This document shows positions 53,241 through 63,148 of a stretch of 64,000 nucleotides of DNA, piece after piece. Where the stretch lies: assembly GCF_021134715.1 (NCBI RefSeq), contig NC_060028.1, forward strand, positions 2,068,501 through 2,132,500, read 5' to 3'. Made by a program: the position numbers and the translations under genes. The notes beneath the pieces are model-generated. The model ran no database searches. It was not told the origin of the DNA and worked only from the letters and a program-made list of their open reading frames with translations. Position 1 is the first letter of the stretch; every line of letters starts with the position of its first letter. This DNA is from Daphnia pulex. Taxonomy: Eukaryota; Arthropoda; Branchiopoda; Diplostraca; Daphniidae.

Positions 53241-53313
53241 GCCTGGCTAGCTCAGTCGGTAGAGCATGAGACTCTTAATCTCAGGGTCGTGGGTTCGAGC
53301 CCCACGTTGGGCG
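53241..53313 (+). tRNA. tRNA-Lys (anticodon CTT)
   Basis: The 73-nt gene folds into a complete cloverleaf: acceptor GCCTGGC/GTTGGGC (G-T wobbles included), D-arm GCTC..GAGC, anticodon stem TGAGA/TCTCA with loop CTCTTAA (CTT at 53274-53276), variable GGGTC and T-arm GTGGG TTCGAGC CCCAC, with discriminator G. A-box TAGCTCAGTCGG and B-box GGTTCGAGCCC are intact. It is nearly identical to metazoan tRNA-Lys(CTT). No intron. Confidence 0.97.
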
Positions 53314-53320
53314 AAATTTA

Positions 53321-53325
53321 TTTTT
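53321..53325 (+). terminator. Pol III terminator of tRNA-Lys
   Basis: TTTTT begins 8 nt after the tRNA 3' end, a typical pol III stop signal. Confidence 0.8.
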
Positions 53326-54161
53326 AGAAATCACGCTTCACCTAAATAGTTTACCCCCCATTAGGTGAAAATAAGTTTCCTTCATAGTTCATATAGGCCT
53401 AATGTAAAAGATTCCATGAACTCTATGTTAAGAAATCAATTTTCAATCATTTCAATCAAATATATTTTTTTAAGTTGTAGGCCTATTCATTACAATTCAT
53501 TATAATAGAGTTATTCAATACATTTAATGTCACAGAAAATATTTTTTTATCAATATACAGCATAATGATAGAATATGCGAGTTATATTGCGGTACTTGAC
53601 ATTAAACCGGATGTGCTGGGGATTCCTCTCACAGTGGCCCTTCTGGCACCTTCGAAACTCTTATTATATTTTCTTCTTTGGAACCAGGTATAAAGTTTTA
53701 GGGCGACCTGACCTACCTTTTTTTTTGATTCTCAGGTATACATTGAAATTCTTTTCACATGTCTGACCTTGTTTCTAGACGTTTAAAAAAGTGAAAGTAT
53801 AAACCCTATAGACCTAGAATATTTCAAGGCTGAGGAATTAAGTTTAAATTGTATATTTGGAATTGCATTAAACGGAAATGCACAACAGGACCAATACTTA
53901 TACTATTACAGAAGCATCATTTAGCTCAATTTTTCCGCTGACGGCTTCCTTATTTATCTGAATTCTGTTGACAATTTTAAATCCCGTGAAATCTGTTTTG
54001 ATAGAAGCAGCAATAATCTGATATTTTCATATGATTTACTTGACCTATTTTCCGATTCGCACACAGGCTTTCTCCTATACGTGTCTGGAACACGACAACA
54101 AAATTTGAGTTGAAGGTCGTCAGGATCAAGAAACTTGGCTTGGTAACCAGCCTACGTCAAC
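53326..54161. other. Intergenic region upstream of the first secreted-protein gene
   Basis: No gene is seen. The AT-rich sequence has none of the CAG/CTG bursts seen in the first 46.8 kb. Confidence 0.5.
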
Positions 54162-54162
54162 A

Positions 54163-54170
54163 GTATATAA
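54163..54170 (+). promoter_or_regulatory. TATA box of the first Ala/Pro/Gln-rich gene
   Basis: GTATATAAGG lies about 105 bp before the ATG at 54272. Transcription would start about 30 bp downstream, giving a leader of roughly 75 nt. Confidence 0.65.
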
Positions 54171-54271
54171 GGTCGAGGTAGTTTCCATTTTGGCATCAAG
54201 CTGCCAATAGCGTTCAATCAGGAACAACGTCCAATTTCCGCTACTCTCCTTTTTACATCCATACAAAGAAA

Positions 54272-54999
54272 ATGAATACCTTTAAAGTAGTAAGTACATT
54301 TTTAAAGCCAACATTTATTTCGTGCATTATTTTTCTTTTTATACGGGTGCACATTAATTGTTATTATGAAATTCTGTATACAGATGATTGTCGTGTGCTC
54401 TGTTATGGCAGCGGTATGTTCAGGCCAATATACCCAGTAAGTCATTTTTATGTTCTACAAATCCAAAATCCAAATTCATTTGTGCTGGCTGTAAATTTGA
54501 ATAAAAATATTTGCATTCGTGTATACTGATCCTTACATTCGTTGTCTAATTTTGTAGATCTGGTAAGCCAAATAGTTGGATGAACCAACCGGCAAGCAGT
54601 CCCTTGGTTCCCAACACAACTGGCCCGGAAGATGCGTCTGCTTCCAGCATCGGTTCTCCTGTTGCTCCTGCTGCTCCATCGGCTCCAACTCACATCAATT
54701 TCCCTGCCAGCGCCTTCCCTACCATTTCTCAACACCTCTGCACTTGCACAGCCGTCTCCGAGTCTACTGCCGCTGGTATGATCGAAAAATACCAGCAACC
54801 TTCCAGCACTTCATCCTCCGCAGTTGAACAACAGTCAGCTCCTGCTGCCCAGCAATCCTTCTCCCAGCAGCAACAGGCTCCTGCTCAAAGTGCTGGCTCT
54901 TATTTGACCACTGCTGCCCCTATTGAACAAGGCCCCAGTGCTTCTGACCAATTTGTTAAGCCCGCCTATGCCATGAGCAACAAGGTCACTGGGTACTAA
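54272..54999 (+). CDS. Secreted Ala/Pro/Ser/Gln-rich protein with CTC motif, copy 1 (3 exons, 170 aa)
   Basis: I do not recognise a named family. Exons: 54272-54289 (MNTFKV), 54384-54436, 54558-54999; introns 94 and 121 bp, GT..AG. Exons 1-2 encode a signal peptide (MIVVCSVMAAVCSG). The mature part is low complexity, rich in Ser, Ala, Pro and Gln, with a Cys-Thr-Cys motif in LCTCTAVS (C85, C87), then a Gln-rich stretch (QQSFSQQQQAPAQ) and a C-terminal VTGY. AATAAA is at 55027-55032. Exon sizes, phases (0, then 2), the MN.FK start, the CTC motif and the terminal TGY match the gene at 56227, so the two are tandem duplicates. Composition and TATA promoter suggest an abundant extracellular structural protein (cuticle, eggshell or secretion); that is inference. 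Confidence 0.8.
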
Positions 55000-55026
55000 A
55001 ATATTTTCAGACTGCCTCTAGACTTC

Positions 55027-55032
55027 AATAAA
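55027..55032 (+). terminator. Poly(A) signal of the first Ala/Pro/Gln-rich gene
   Basis: AATAAA lies 27 nt after the stop codon. Confidence 0.75.
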
Positions 55033-56123
55033 CTTTAAACGCGTTTGAAAAAATATCGTATCTTGAATTTTTGAATCAATGCCAGCTCTTTCACGCAGGT
55101 TCTATACTGTCGACAAATACTTCGAAAAAAGACTGACGGTTTATAATGGAAATTTCGTAGCTACGTTCTGTTTTTAAATGTACGCATAACTATAGACAGA
55201 TGAAAACAAAATCAGTAATAAATTCAAAAATGATGGAAGTATAGTATCACCATTTTAAAAAATTAAAGTGGAAAACATAATGCTGCGATACGCTGCGATA
55301 ACGGTAGTGAAATTTAAATGAAAAATCTATCAGCGAAAAATATTAACTGTGTCTAGGGTAAAGTCTGTAGAGTAGCCTAAAGTTGTCGTAGCTACCAAAC
55401 TCATTTTTAAAAAATCTAAAGTACTAGCGATTGAAAAGGTATTATATGAGGTCTGGCCAATAGGAGATGACTACATGAAATTATACAGGGCTGAAATTGG
55501 CAGATATATAGTACAAACGCAACTTTTAGCGTCAAGCAATCAATTTAAAAAATTACATTTATTCAGAGGCCTTTTCCGCTACCAAATTAATCCCGAAATA
55601 AACCGTAATAACAATAAATAATCAGCGCTGTTTTAATTTGAAGAAAATAAAACATTTGAGACATTTGATGCATATGAGAGTGATTCTACCGGCAAAGGAG
55701 TAGGCCTAAAGGGGAAAACATATTTTTTTTCAAGTTGAATTAAGGTTAAACTCTTGGTTAAACTAACATTTTCCATTTAACAAAGTTTTTTTGTATAACG
55801 CAGCCTTTCAACATGTTAATCGGACGCTACATCTCTCGGCCGTCTGCTGTTTTCCTTTTGTATCGATGGGCAGGTACAGCCTGATTTTCTTATAGGGGGT
55901 AAACATAAGGGGAGAGGGTACAGCATAGTGTTGGGTTTATTACGATAACGAAATGAGTGCCCATGGTAACTGTATACAAAGCCTACGTTTGTGAAAGTTC
56001 ATTTTCTCTCACCTTTTCAAAATAGGTCAATTTCCTCTCACCTTTTTTTTTTCTTTCGGCTGGTTCCTGTCTACACAGCAGCGTGGAAATGCATTTCCAA
56101 GGTCGTTTAGGCACATCTTCCGA
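55033..56123. other. Intergenic region between the two paralogs
   Basis: About 1.1 kb with no supported gene. A short repeat (CTGCGATA twice near 55282-55297) is the only structure noted. Confidence 0.5.
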
Positions 56124-56130
56124 GTATAAA
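56124..56130 (+). promoter_or_regulatory. TATA box of the second Ala/Pro/Gln-rich gene
   Basis: GTATAAAAA lies about 100 bp before the ATG at 56227; an initiator-like TCACTTC follows about 30 bp downstream. The spacing resembles that of the first copy. Confidence 0.7.
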
Positions 56131-56226
56131 AACCATCTGCAATTTCAAGTTCGATACTCACTTCATCTCCAGCAACTCCAGCAGTCTCAAGTTCAGTCTA
56201 CTCAAACCCTCACCTTTCAACTTAAA

Positions 56227-56992
56227 ATGAATTCATTCAAAACTGTAAGTATTTATTATTTGATTCAAATTTTTGAATTGTTTACTTTTAGTTTGATTTT
56301 GTTCAACTGCAATCCGAATTAATGTATTAAAATATTTAATTTTATACTTAAAGATCCTTGCCTTGTGCGTCGTGATGGCAGCTAGCTGCTCAGCTTCATC
56401 ATACAGGACCCAACAGTACGTTTAATTCTTTAATAAAACAATATTCAATATTTAAGTCTATACTTATACAAAATTGTGTTCGTGAAATGTGAATAGATCA
56501 GCGTGGGGAAGCCAACCAGCAGCTGCTGCTCCTCTTCCATTGCAAAACGGAGGGGGCTACGGTAACAAAGTTTGGGGCTCAGCACCATCGGCATCAGTTC
56601 AACCCACTTTCAGCGCTCCCGCCGTCCAGGATGCTCCTCTTGCTCCCGCTCCCGCTCCTGCCCAGTCTTCTTTCCCAGCTACCACTCAACAAATTTGCAC
56701 TTGCGTTGCCGTCCCTGCTGCTGCCGCTCAACAGTCGGCCGCTCCCGCACCTGCCGCCGCCGCTCCACTCGCTGATGTTCCTCTGCAACAGGCCGCTCCT
56801 CAGCAGACCTACTCGGCTCCTGCTGCTGCTCCTCAGCAGACTTGGTCAGCTCCTGCTGCCGCTCCTGCGCCCGTTGCTGCCGCCGCCACCCAGTTCTACA
56901 ACGCTCCCGTCCAGCAAGCTGCTGCACCTGCACCCGTATTCCGCCCGGCACCCAGCGCTGCTGCTAGGCCGTCTTACAGCACTGGCTATTAA
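56227..56992 (+). CDS. Secreted Ala/Pro/Gln-rich protein with CTC motif, copy 2 (3 exons, 191 aa)
   Basis: Paralog of the gene at 54272. Exons: 56227-56244 (MNSFKT), 56354-56415, 56497-56992; introns 109 and 81 bp, GT..AG, same phases. The signal peptide is ILALCVVMAASCSA. The mature chain is dominated by Ala and Pro with Gln, and has a short Gly/Trp segment (GGGYGNKVWG). The QICTCVAVP motif places cysteines at 94 and 96. Near-repeats APQQTYSAPAA and APQQTWSAPAA follow, and the end is YSTGY. Codons are C-rich, unlike the flanks. Ala/Pro repeats with spaced Tyr/Trp resemble low-complexity cuticular proteins, but no chitin-binding R&R motif is present, so an eggshell or other matrix role is equally possible. 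Confidence 0.82.
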
Positions 56993-57115
56993 AACGAAAC
57001 GAATCTTCCACCTTCTGTACGTTCTTTATTTGCATCTTTCTTGACATGTCAACATCTTGTTACCATCACCTGTTGCCTGTGAGTTGGATGTACTATATCT
57101 GTCGCAAACAAAAAA

Positions 57116-57121
57116 ATTAAA
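57116..57121 (+). terminator. Probable poly(A) signal (ATTAAA) of the second paralog
   Basis: The common variant ATTAAA lies about 124 nt after the stop codon. Confidence 0.5.
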
Positions 57122-58596
57122 CGCATCCGAAAATGTCTACAATGTTTTACCTTATTTCAGTGTTGAATGCCTAAATCAGTATGAATATTTAAAATCAAAG
57201 AAAATAAGGAATTAGTCTGTGCAAAAGTCATAGAGTGCACATGCTAGCAAAGTTATATAAGTTATATAAGTTGGTATATCTATACTCTACGTGCTGTATT
57301 ACAGTTGTTGGCCTAATTTCTTATTTCTTTTAAGCGATAGTATACATTTAACGTACATATACGTGCGAAGTTCAGCTCAGTTCAACTGATTTTTAGTGTA
57401 AAAAATCCATCTTTGATCCATGCAAATCTATGTAGGTTAATACAAAAAAAACACTTTTTCAAAGCTGATATAATATCACGCTGGACACTTGTGAAAAAGG
57501 AACTTTCACCAACTTAATCATAACGACAAGTAACGTAACAGTTTCAAATGTTCGACATTATTGGCTGCGATGCGTCAAACACCCGTTGCATTTTATCATT
57601 GTCTATTTTTAATTAATCAGAACAGCACAGATAAATTCAAATTTGAATGACAAGTGGAGCAAAAAGAAATGCGGCCATATAGTGAGATTGCTGTGCTGGC
57701 GCTAGTATACCTGGCTATATACAAGTATAAAATAACGAAAGTAAAATAACCAGGTGACATAGTCGAATGAGAAAATATCGAATATCGAACACCTTTCACT
57801 CAGTATTTAAGTCGACAAATAGAGTTGATCGATACAATTTTAAAATGAACAAACAAAAAATTGTTCAAAAGGTTATAGTGTTATTTTTAGTAGATTATCA
57901 GGTATACATGGATGTACGCAAGGGGTTGGGATGCACTGTCCCGAATGAACTTTGCGCGCGTCTTTTGACAGCACGTACTCACAGCCCTCTTGACTAGTCG
58001 ACTGTGATGCGATAACGTAATACAAAAAAGTTTATTTTAAGGTAGCAATCAGAGGATGATCGCCAAAAATAAACTTCCGATAACAAATTATTTTGACCTT
58101 TATAAACCCATTGTCTACCGTCGTTCTTGGCTTTCCTCTGATATCCGTGTTATGCGTCAAGTCTGAGACGATTTTTCATATCCGAGCGCTTGTTGCTAAC
58201 AGAACTTTGACGGGAGGATTTATTGCGAAAGAAGTTCATTCAAATACAATTAGATTCGTATTTTCGGCCTTCGATCACATATCAATTTCCCCACCACAGC
58301 AAAAGAAATATTTGAAGCGTAAATGTAAATTGTACATTTAGATTTTGTAATTTATTTGACAACGTTATTTTATACGATTTCATCAGCTTGGCTAGATGTG
58401 TGTCGAGCTGAATTTTAAGTAAATCAACTCAAATTTCAAAATTTAATGTATATAGGAGACATTAAATTTATTTACACTATGAAAAGGGATAAGGCAGTAG
58501 CTCTAAAAGATACGAAGTTAAGGGCTCGGTAAGAATATAAGGTATCACAGGGTATATACTGTACTATTTGCTCGATATAAATAGTACACATACGTC
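57122..58596. other. Intergenic region; possible remnant of a third promoter
   Basis: No secure gene. At 57801-57816, CAGTATTTAAGTCGAC resembles the CAGTATATAAGGTCGA promoter string of the first paralog, and an ATG (57845) about 40 bp later opens MNKQKIVQKVIVLFLV. No matching second and third exons were found, so this may be a decayed extra copy or coincidence. A short tandem GTTATATAA repeat occurs near 57255-57270. Confidence 0.3.
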
Positions 58597-59971
58597 CGCT
58601 CTCTAAGAAACGCTGTGTTGAAAAAGGGAAACATGACCATGCTTTGAAAATATTCTAAATTCTATGTTTTCAAAACGGAAACACAAAGTTTAAAAAATGG
58701 AGTAAATTTCTTTTTCTCATTTTTACCTTCGCGCCACTTTTGACATTAAACCTAATAAACGCCCCTCATTAAACGACACATGATTTAACTAAACATTGCG
58801 TTAAGAAAAGGTAAAAATGTTAACTTTTTGCATCTCTTTGGCGGGATGTAAAAAACAAACATTTTGAAACATCAACAAATGAAATAAGTATATATCGCGT
58901 GAATTGGTTTGATAATCAAGTTTATTGCAAACCTTATCTTTAGTTTGAATACATCCTAGCAGAAAATTATCAACGGCTTGTTTCCTCCAAATTTCACACA
59001 GCGGCGGTAGGATAATTATTCAACATACTTAATAAAAGGCCCATGCCACTTATTTGATATGGCTGCGATGGGTATTGAACTCGGAACTCCCGGGTCCCAG
59101 CTCGATGCTGATCCACTGTGCCATTCTAGATATATTTAGAATCCTTCACAATCATGGCATATTAGACGATGGGCGTTGGGACCTTTGAAAATTTTTCCGA
59201 ATATCCAAACATCACTTCCAATTCGCTTCGTAGCACCCATCACACACACCACACAAATGAATTAAAAAACATTATGTGAGCCATTTGGCGACACACTCGA
59301 TGCATAGATATGCTTAGTCAACTATATCGACGGACAAACTAGATGTATAGGCCATTTCACGCACCGTGCCTATGCACGTTACGTATGTTTAGGCAATACG
59401 CATACATATAGCATACGAAAGAAACAGTATCTAATGAAAAGCTTTTTTTACACTAATTGTATTAAAGTATGTTGACTGATAGTACTTTTGGGACTTAAAG
59501 TACTTAATCTGTTGAATCGTACTTATTTGAAAAAGTTGTTTATGGCTTTCTTGAAACTATGTTTGGAATTGTCCCCTCAATGAATTTTTTTTATCTAATA
59601 AAATGAATATATAGAGGATGCAGAGGATTAGATTTTTACCAAATTAAGTATAAATGCATTAGCTGCAAATTAAGGTATTCAACTTTAAAGTTAATTCATT
59701 TATTTATGTAAATAAAATTTTGTAAGAATTTCGAGAAATATGCAAATAAGGGGAGGGATAACAAGGCCATGGCTTCCAGCATAGCCTGGGGTTCTTTCGG
59801 GGCGGTTAGGTTAAAAACAAAAAGAAAACAAATGTGTTTGGTTGGGGGGAATCATTTTTGTTTCGAAAAAAATTTCTAAACATCGTGTGTCGGAGGAGGT
59901 GACAAACAAGTCATGTTTAGATATAGCAAAACATTAGTTTCCTTTTAGAACACAGCGTTTCTTAGAGAGCG
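58597..59971. mobile_element. Second element with terminal inverted repeats (1.4 kb)
   Basis: The 23-bp left end (58597-58619, starting CGCTCTCTAAGAAACGCTGT) is exactly inverted at 59949-59971. Weaker similarity (AAAAGG..AAAC) extends about 14 bp further inward. No transposase frame is visible. The interior is AT-rich and holds a tRNA-like sequence at about 59059-59133. No clear target-site duplication is seen, except possibly the shared CG. It appears to be a non-autonomous DNA transposon, unrelated in its ends to the element at 42997. Confidence 0.7.
59059..59133 (-). repeat. tRNA-like sequence inside the second TIR element
   Basis: On the minus strand there is an A-box TGGCACAGTGGATCAGCA and a B-box-like AGTTCAATACCC at tRNA spacing. 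Anticodon and acceptor arms do not fold properly. It is a SINE head or tRNA pseudogene, not a functional tRNA. Confidence 0.6.
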
Positions 59972-60353
59972 TGACGGTTCGTGAGTATTGATGATATATT
60001 CAGACTATAAAAATAGATGTTGTATTTGTATAATCTCATCATGACGCAATTGAACCGCAGTCCGGACAAAGGACTTTGGCATGAAAGATATAGCGAATAA
60101 AGAAAATGTGTCTATTATTAGTCGCAGTTATCGATTGTTATAGCCTATATTTGGACATACGCGACACCAGTTTGCGCCAATCCCACAACACATCAGTCAT
60201 TATTTGGGGGTTTTTATTTTGGTCAACATATACTGTGGGTTAAACAGGTTTACATGATCTCAATGATCGTTCGTTGATGGATTAACTTCAAGAATTTATT
60301 CATCATAAAATAGCAGACATTTCGTATTACCTAGAAAAATTCGCAAAACTAGC
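59972..60353. other. Intergenic region; nothing recognised
   Basis: AT-rich sequence without supported coding or RNA features. Confidence 0.5.
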
Positions 60354-60360
60354 TATATAA
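60354..60360 (+). promoter_or_regulatory. Candidate TATA box
   Basis: TATATAA is followed 31 bp later by an initiator-like TTTCAGAC (about 60383-60390), then by an ATG at 60408 that opens a hydrophobic frame. The spacing is as expected for a core promoter. Confidence 0.4.
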
Positions 60361-60407
60361 GATTCCAAAAGATTTTCTTTTATTTCAGACGAATAACTGT
60401 GCACAAA

Positions 60408-60539
60408 ATGCTGTGTATAATAATTATGTCAATGTTAGTGACGTTTGTGATAGCTGCAAGCTGCATATTCGGCCCCGTCACTTGTCGGTTACATCCGCTC
60501 CAATGCATAACAGTTATGTCGAGTGCTAGTCTGGTCTAA
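60408..60539 (+). CDS. Candidate small secreted-protein start (uncertain structure)
   Basis: An ATG frame of 43 codons begins MLCIIIMSMLVTFVIAASC, a good signal-peptide-like run, just downstream of a well-spaced TATA/initiator pair. Immediately downstream, in another frame, are the cysteine-rich NECGCCIQKVVEFDCTVCC (about 60570-60626) and an open frame to 60826. A splice or frameshift could join these, but I found no intron that satisfies both signals and phase. It may be a real small gene, a pseudogene, or chance. Confidence 0.25.
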   Translation: MLCIIIMSMLVTFVIAASCIFGPVTCRLHPLQCITVMSSASLV

Positions 60540-63029
60540 ATATCATATGCTGCACTCTACAAGGCCGAATGAATGTGGTTGTTGCATTCAAAAGGTCGTA
60601 GAATTCGACTGTACCGTTTGCTGTTTAAACAGTGCCAGAAATAGACTTTCGAAAAATCCAAGCGCAAACAAACGAATTGATGCGCCTGTATCCCTTTGCT
60701 CTTGGACTTTCGGACGGTATTTTTTTGGTACCAAATTTAGACTTGTTACGTAAAATAGCCTGTAGATTCAGCGGGCACAGCAGCTTATCTTGTCCGCTGA
60801 TAAATTTGTCTCGACTTGTAGCATAATAACAGATGACTAAATTAAAATAGGCCCACAGTATTTGAGGTTATGAGGGTTTCAGTACTGTTAGATAAGTTTC
60901 TATTTTTGAGTTTGAGGTCGCTTATTATCGCAATTATCGCAAACGCCCATGAAATCACTGCTGACATTACGCGTCATGGTAATTTATTTACACAATCAAT
61001 AATCTTGTTACATCGTTTACGCTAGGGCGAACGTTTTCGACTCGGACACGCAGATTTAACCCGTTTCTGTTTCCATATGCACTCGGACCGGTTAAAAATG
61101 TAATCTGATTGATTTAAATAAATTAGAATATCCCATATTTTGAATTTGATTTTGAACACACAATTCGTTACACCCAAAAAAAAAACATCCAATTTTCTTC
61201 CATAAATAGGAAAATTAAAAGAATGAAAACCATCAACTGCTGTCTGAGTGTTGTCATCCCATGTTTGATATTGATTTTGCCTTTTTGGAATTTCCAATTG
61301 GAATGATCATGTGAAACGACAATTTTACTTTCGCTCTAATAAATGCACAACTCAACATTGTTGTTTTCTGATTTCGTGCTGGCTGCCGATTATTTCAGTT
61401 GGTTTCAGTCCGAAAAGATATTTTCGACCTAAACATGGGAGTCTTCATGTTACACATCGTTTAATGCAGGCAAAATTGCCCTTGTTGGAAATAGCTGCAT
61501 GCAGCTACAGTTTGTTACCGTTCACGTGACGGTTGGGTTTCAACATCAAGACACGCACGTAAATACCCACGCTATATAAATCTATATACGCGGCCTTCAA
61601 GAGCATCCGTTTACCTATTTATTTGATTTTTGCGCAAGATTCTTTGTACTGTTTTTGTTGCCCGTCGGCATTTGCTTGCTGGCCATCGCCAGACGGAGCC
61701 TCTGAGATAGTCGGGCGCTATTCTACTTTTCTGTTCAGTTTCGCCCAGCACAGTCAGATAGACGATTTTCTGCTGGTCTGCTTGACTCTGTCGGTTTTAA
61801 TAACTCTCGTCAGGAAATGCATAGATTGAATTGTCAAATTTTTTATTGTAAGGCGTTAGACAACTAGACTTGTCATTGAAAGAATAGAAACTCATCTGCG
61901 TAGAACAAAACCGGAATCACACCTGGACCTTAACGATCATCATTTTTGATTGATAATAACACTCCACGATTTCGTCATTTTCTTTCAAATGAATTTATTT
62001 TAGTGTGAGTAAAGAATACTGCACATAACTCGCAATTCATTACGTTTGCTCAAGGGCAATGTGTTAATAAACATGGAAATTGTTGTTTTGCTGCGGGAAC
62101 AATTGGTAGAATTTTAAAAAGAGTGCGAACTGCGAAGTATTTTGTTTAACTATTAAATTAGCGTATGAACAGAATCATTTGCGTCGCAATCGCAACGGTA
62201 TGCGTGACTTGACATCTTGTTGATAACCACTACAAGGACGCCATCACTTAAGAATTAGCAGTAGGCTACTCCTTTAATTGGAATTCGAACAAACACTCGG
62301 GTTATACATAAGACAACCGGTACCAGCAGAAAGGCAAAACAGAAAGTTTGACGTCCTTTAACCTGGTTACCAGCAATGTTGCGCAATTCTTCAGGCTATT
62401 GAGAATTCCGTTTCTACAATATTCCTACAACTTAATCATATTCCTGTCCTCATCATTATGAACCCCGTTAGACAGTTAAGGCCCGTTTTTATTTCCGTTT
62501 TTTATTGTTGGATTCACAGTTCACTTGTTATATTTCCATCTATTGTTCGACAGAAAAATCCTACATTCACCAAGGCAATTCTCAATTAAACATGAACAAA
62601 TTTCCATTTCTCTTACTCCTCGACTTTCCCTTTAATTTTAAATAAATAATAGTTTTTTCAGATGAACGAATCATTTTCAAATGGGAATAATGTAAAAGTA
62701 AGTAGAGGTTCGACACTCACCGCTAGATGGCGTTGCCAGATATTCTCAAACGTCAAAATTAAAAAGTAGATAAACATTTTCTTACGGCACTTGAACGCGT
62801 AGTCGTCCTTCGTGTGTTCTCGTTGCTTAATAAAACCGGTGGTGTAGCTCAGCAATTTACAGTTTGTTTTCAGACCTCGAGTCGGAAAGTCCGTGCCCAT
62901 CGCGTGGCGAGATTGCGTGAGTGAAACTTGAGTTGAGGCTCTGATTCTCCTTAGTCATTGAGTACATCCGATCTTTGGTAAAGTTGAAAAGGTGAACTGT
63001 GTGTTGTATAACATCTGCTGCCAATCATC
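60540..63029. other. Mostly unannotated region
   Basis: Beyond the uncertain cysteine-rich frame near 60570-60826, no gene is supported. A TATATAAA string at about 61573-61580 has no convincing gene behind it. A CTCF-like motif lies at 62720-62735. Confidence 0.45.
62720..62735 (+). promoter_or_regulatory. CTCF-like motif
   Basis: CCGCTAGATGGCGTTG contains the TAGATGGCG core of Drosophila-type CTCF sites. It is 300 bp upstream of the gene start at 63030, a plausible promoter-proximal insulator position. Single motif, no other support. Confidence 0.3.
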
Positions 63030-63148
63030 ATGGATGTAACCGATGCCGAATATCAATGTCATAAGCAAAACACGTCGAGTCAGGCCAAATCTTGCGTGAA
63101 TCGGGCATCTTTTGTCTTCATGGCCAATTTTGAAAACTTCTTCTTGAG
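63030..63148 (+). CDS. First coding exon of an unidentified gene (partial, 40 codons)
   Basis: The ATG in ATCATCATGG context opens 39 full codons, starting MDVTDAEYQCHKQNTSSQAK and ending in FVFMANFENFFL plus a split codon, at a GTTAGT donor (63149). The frame has balanced composition unlike the surrounding AT-rich DNA. Later exons were not found in the last 850 bp, so the gene presumably continues outside the window. The FENFFL ending faintly recalls N-termini of patched-domain proteins just before TM1, but this is too short to rely on. Confidence 0.45.

Noticed and set aside
56631..57044. 137-codon Leu/Pro-rich frame overlapping the second secreted gene
   Set aside because: It is the +1 shadow of the Ala/Pro-rich exon; the other frame continues a spliced signal peptide and matches the paralog.
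61573..61829. TATATAAA followed by a 68-codon frame
   Set aside because: The frame does not begin with ATG near the predicted start and has no domain or splice sites.
62838..62885. tRNA-like GGTGGTGTAGCTCAG string
   Set aside because: Only an A-box-like match; no B-box or cloverleaf follows.
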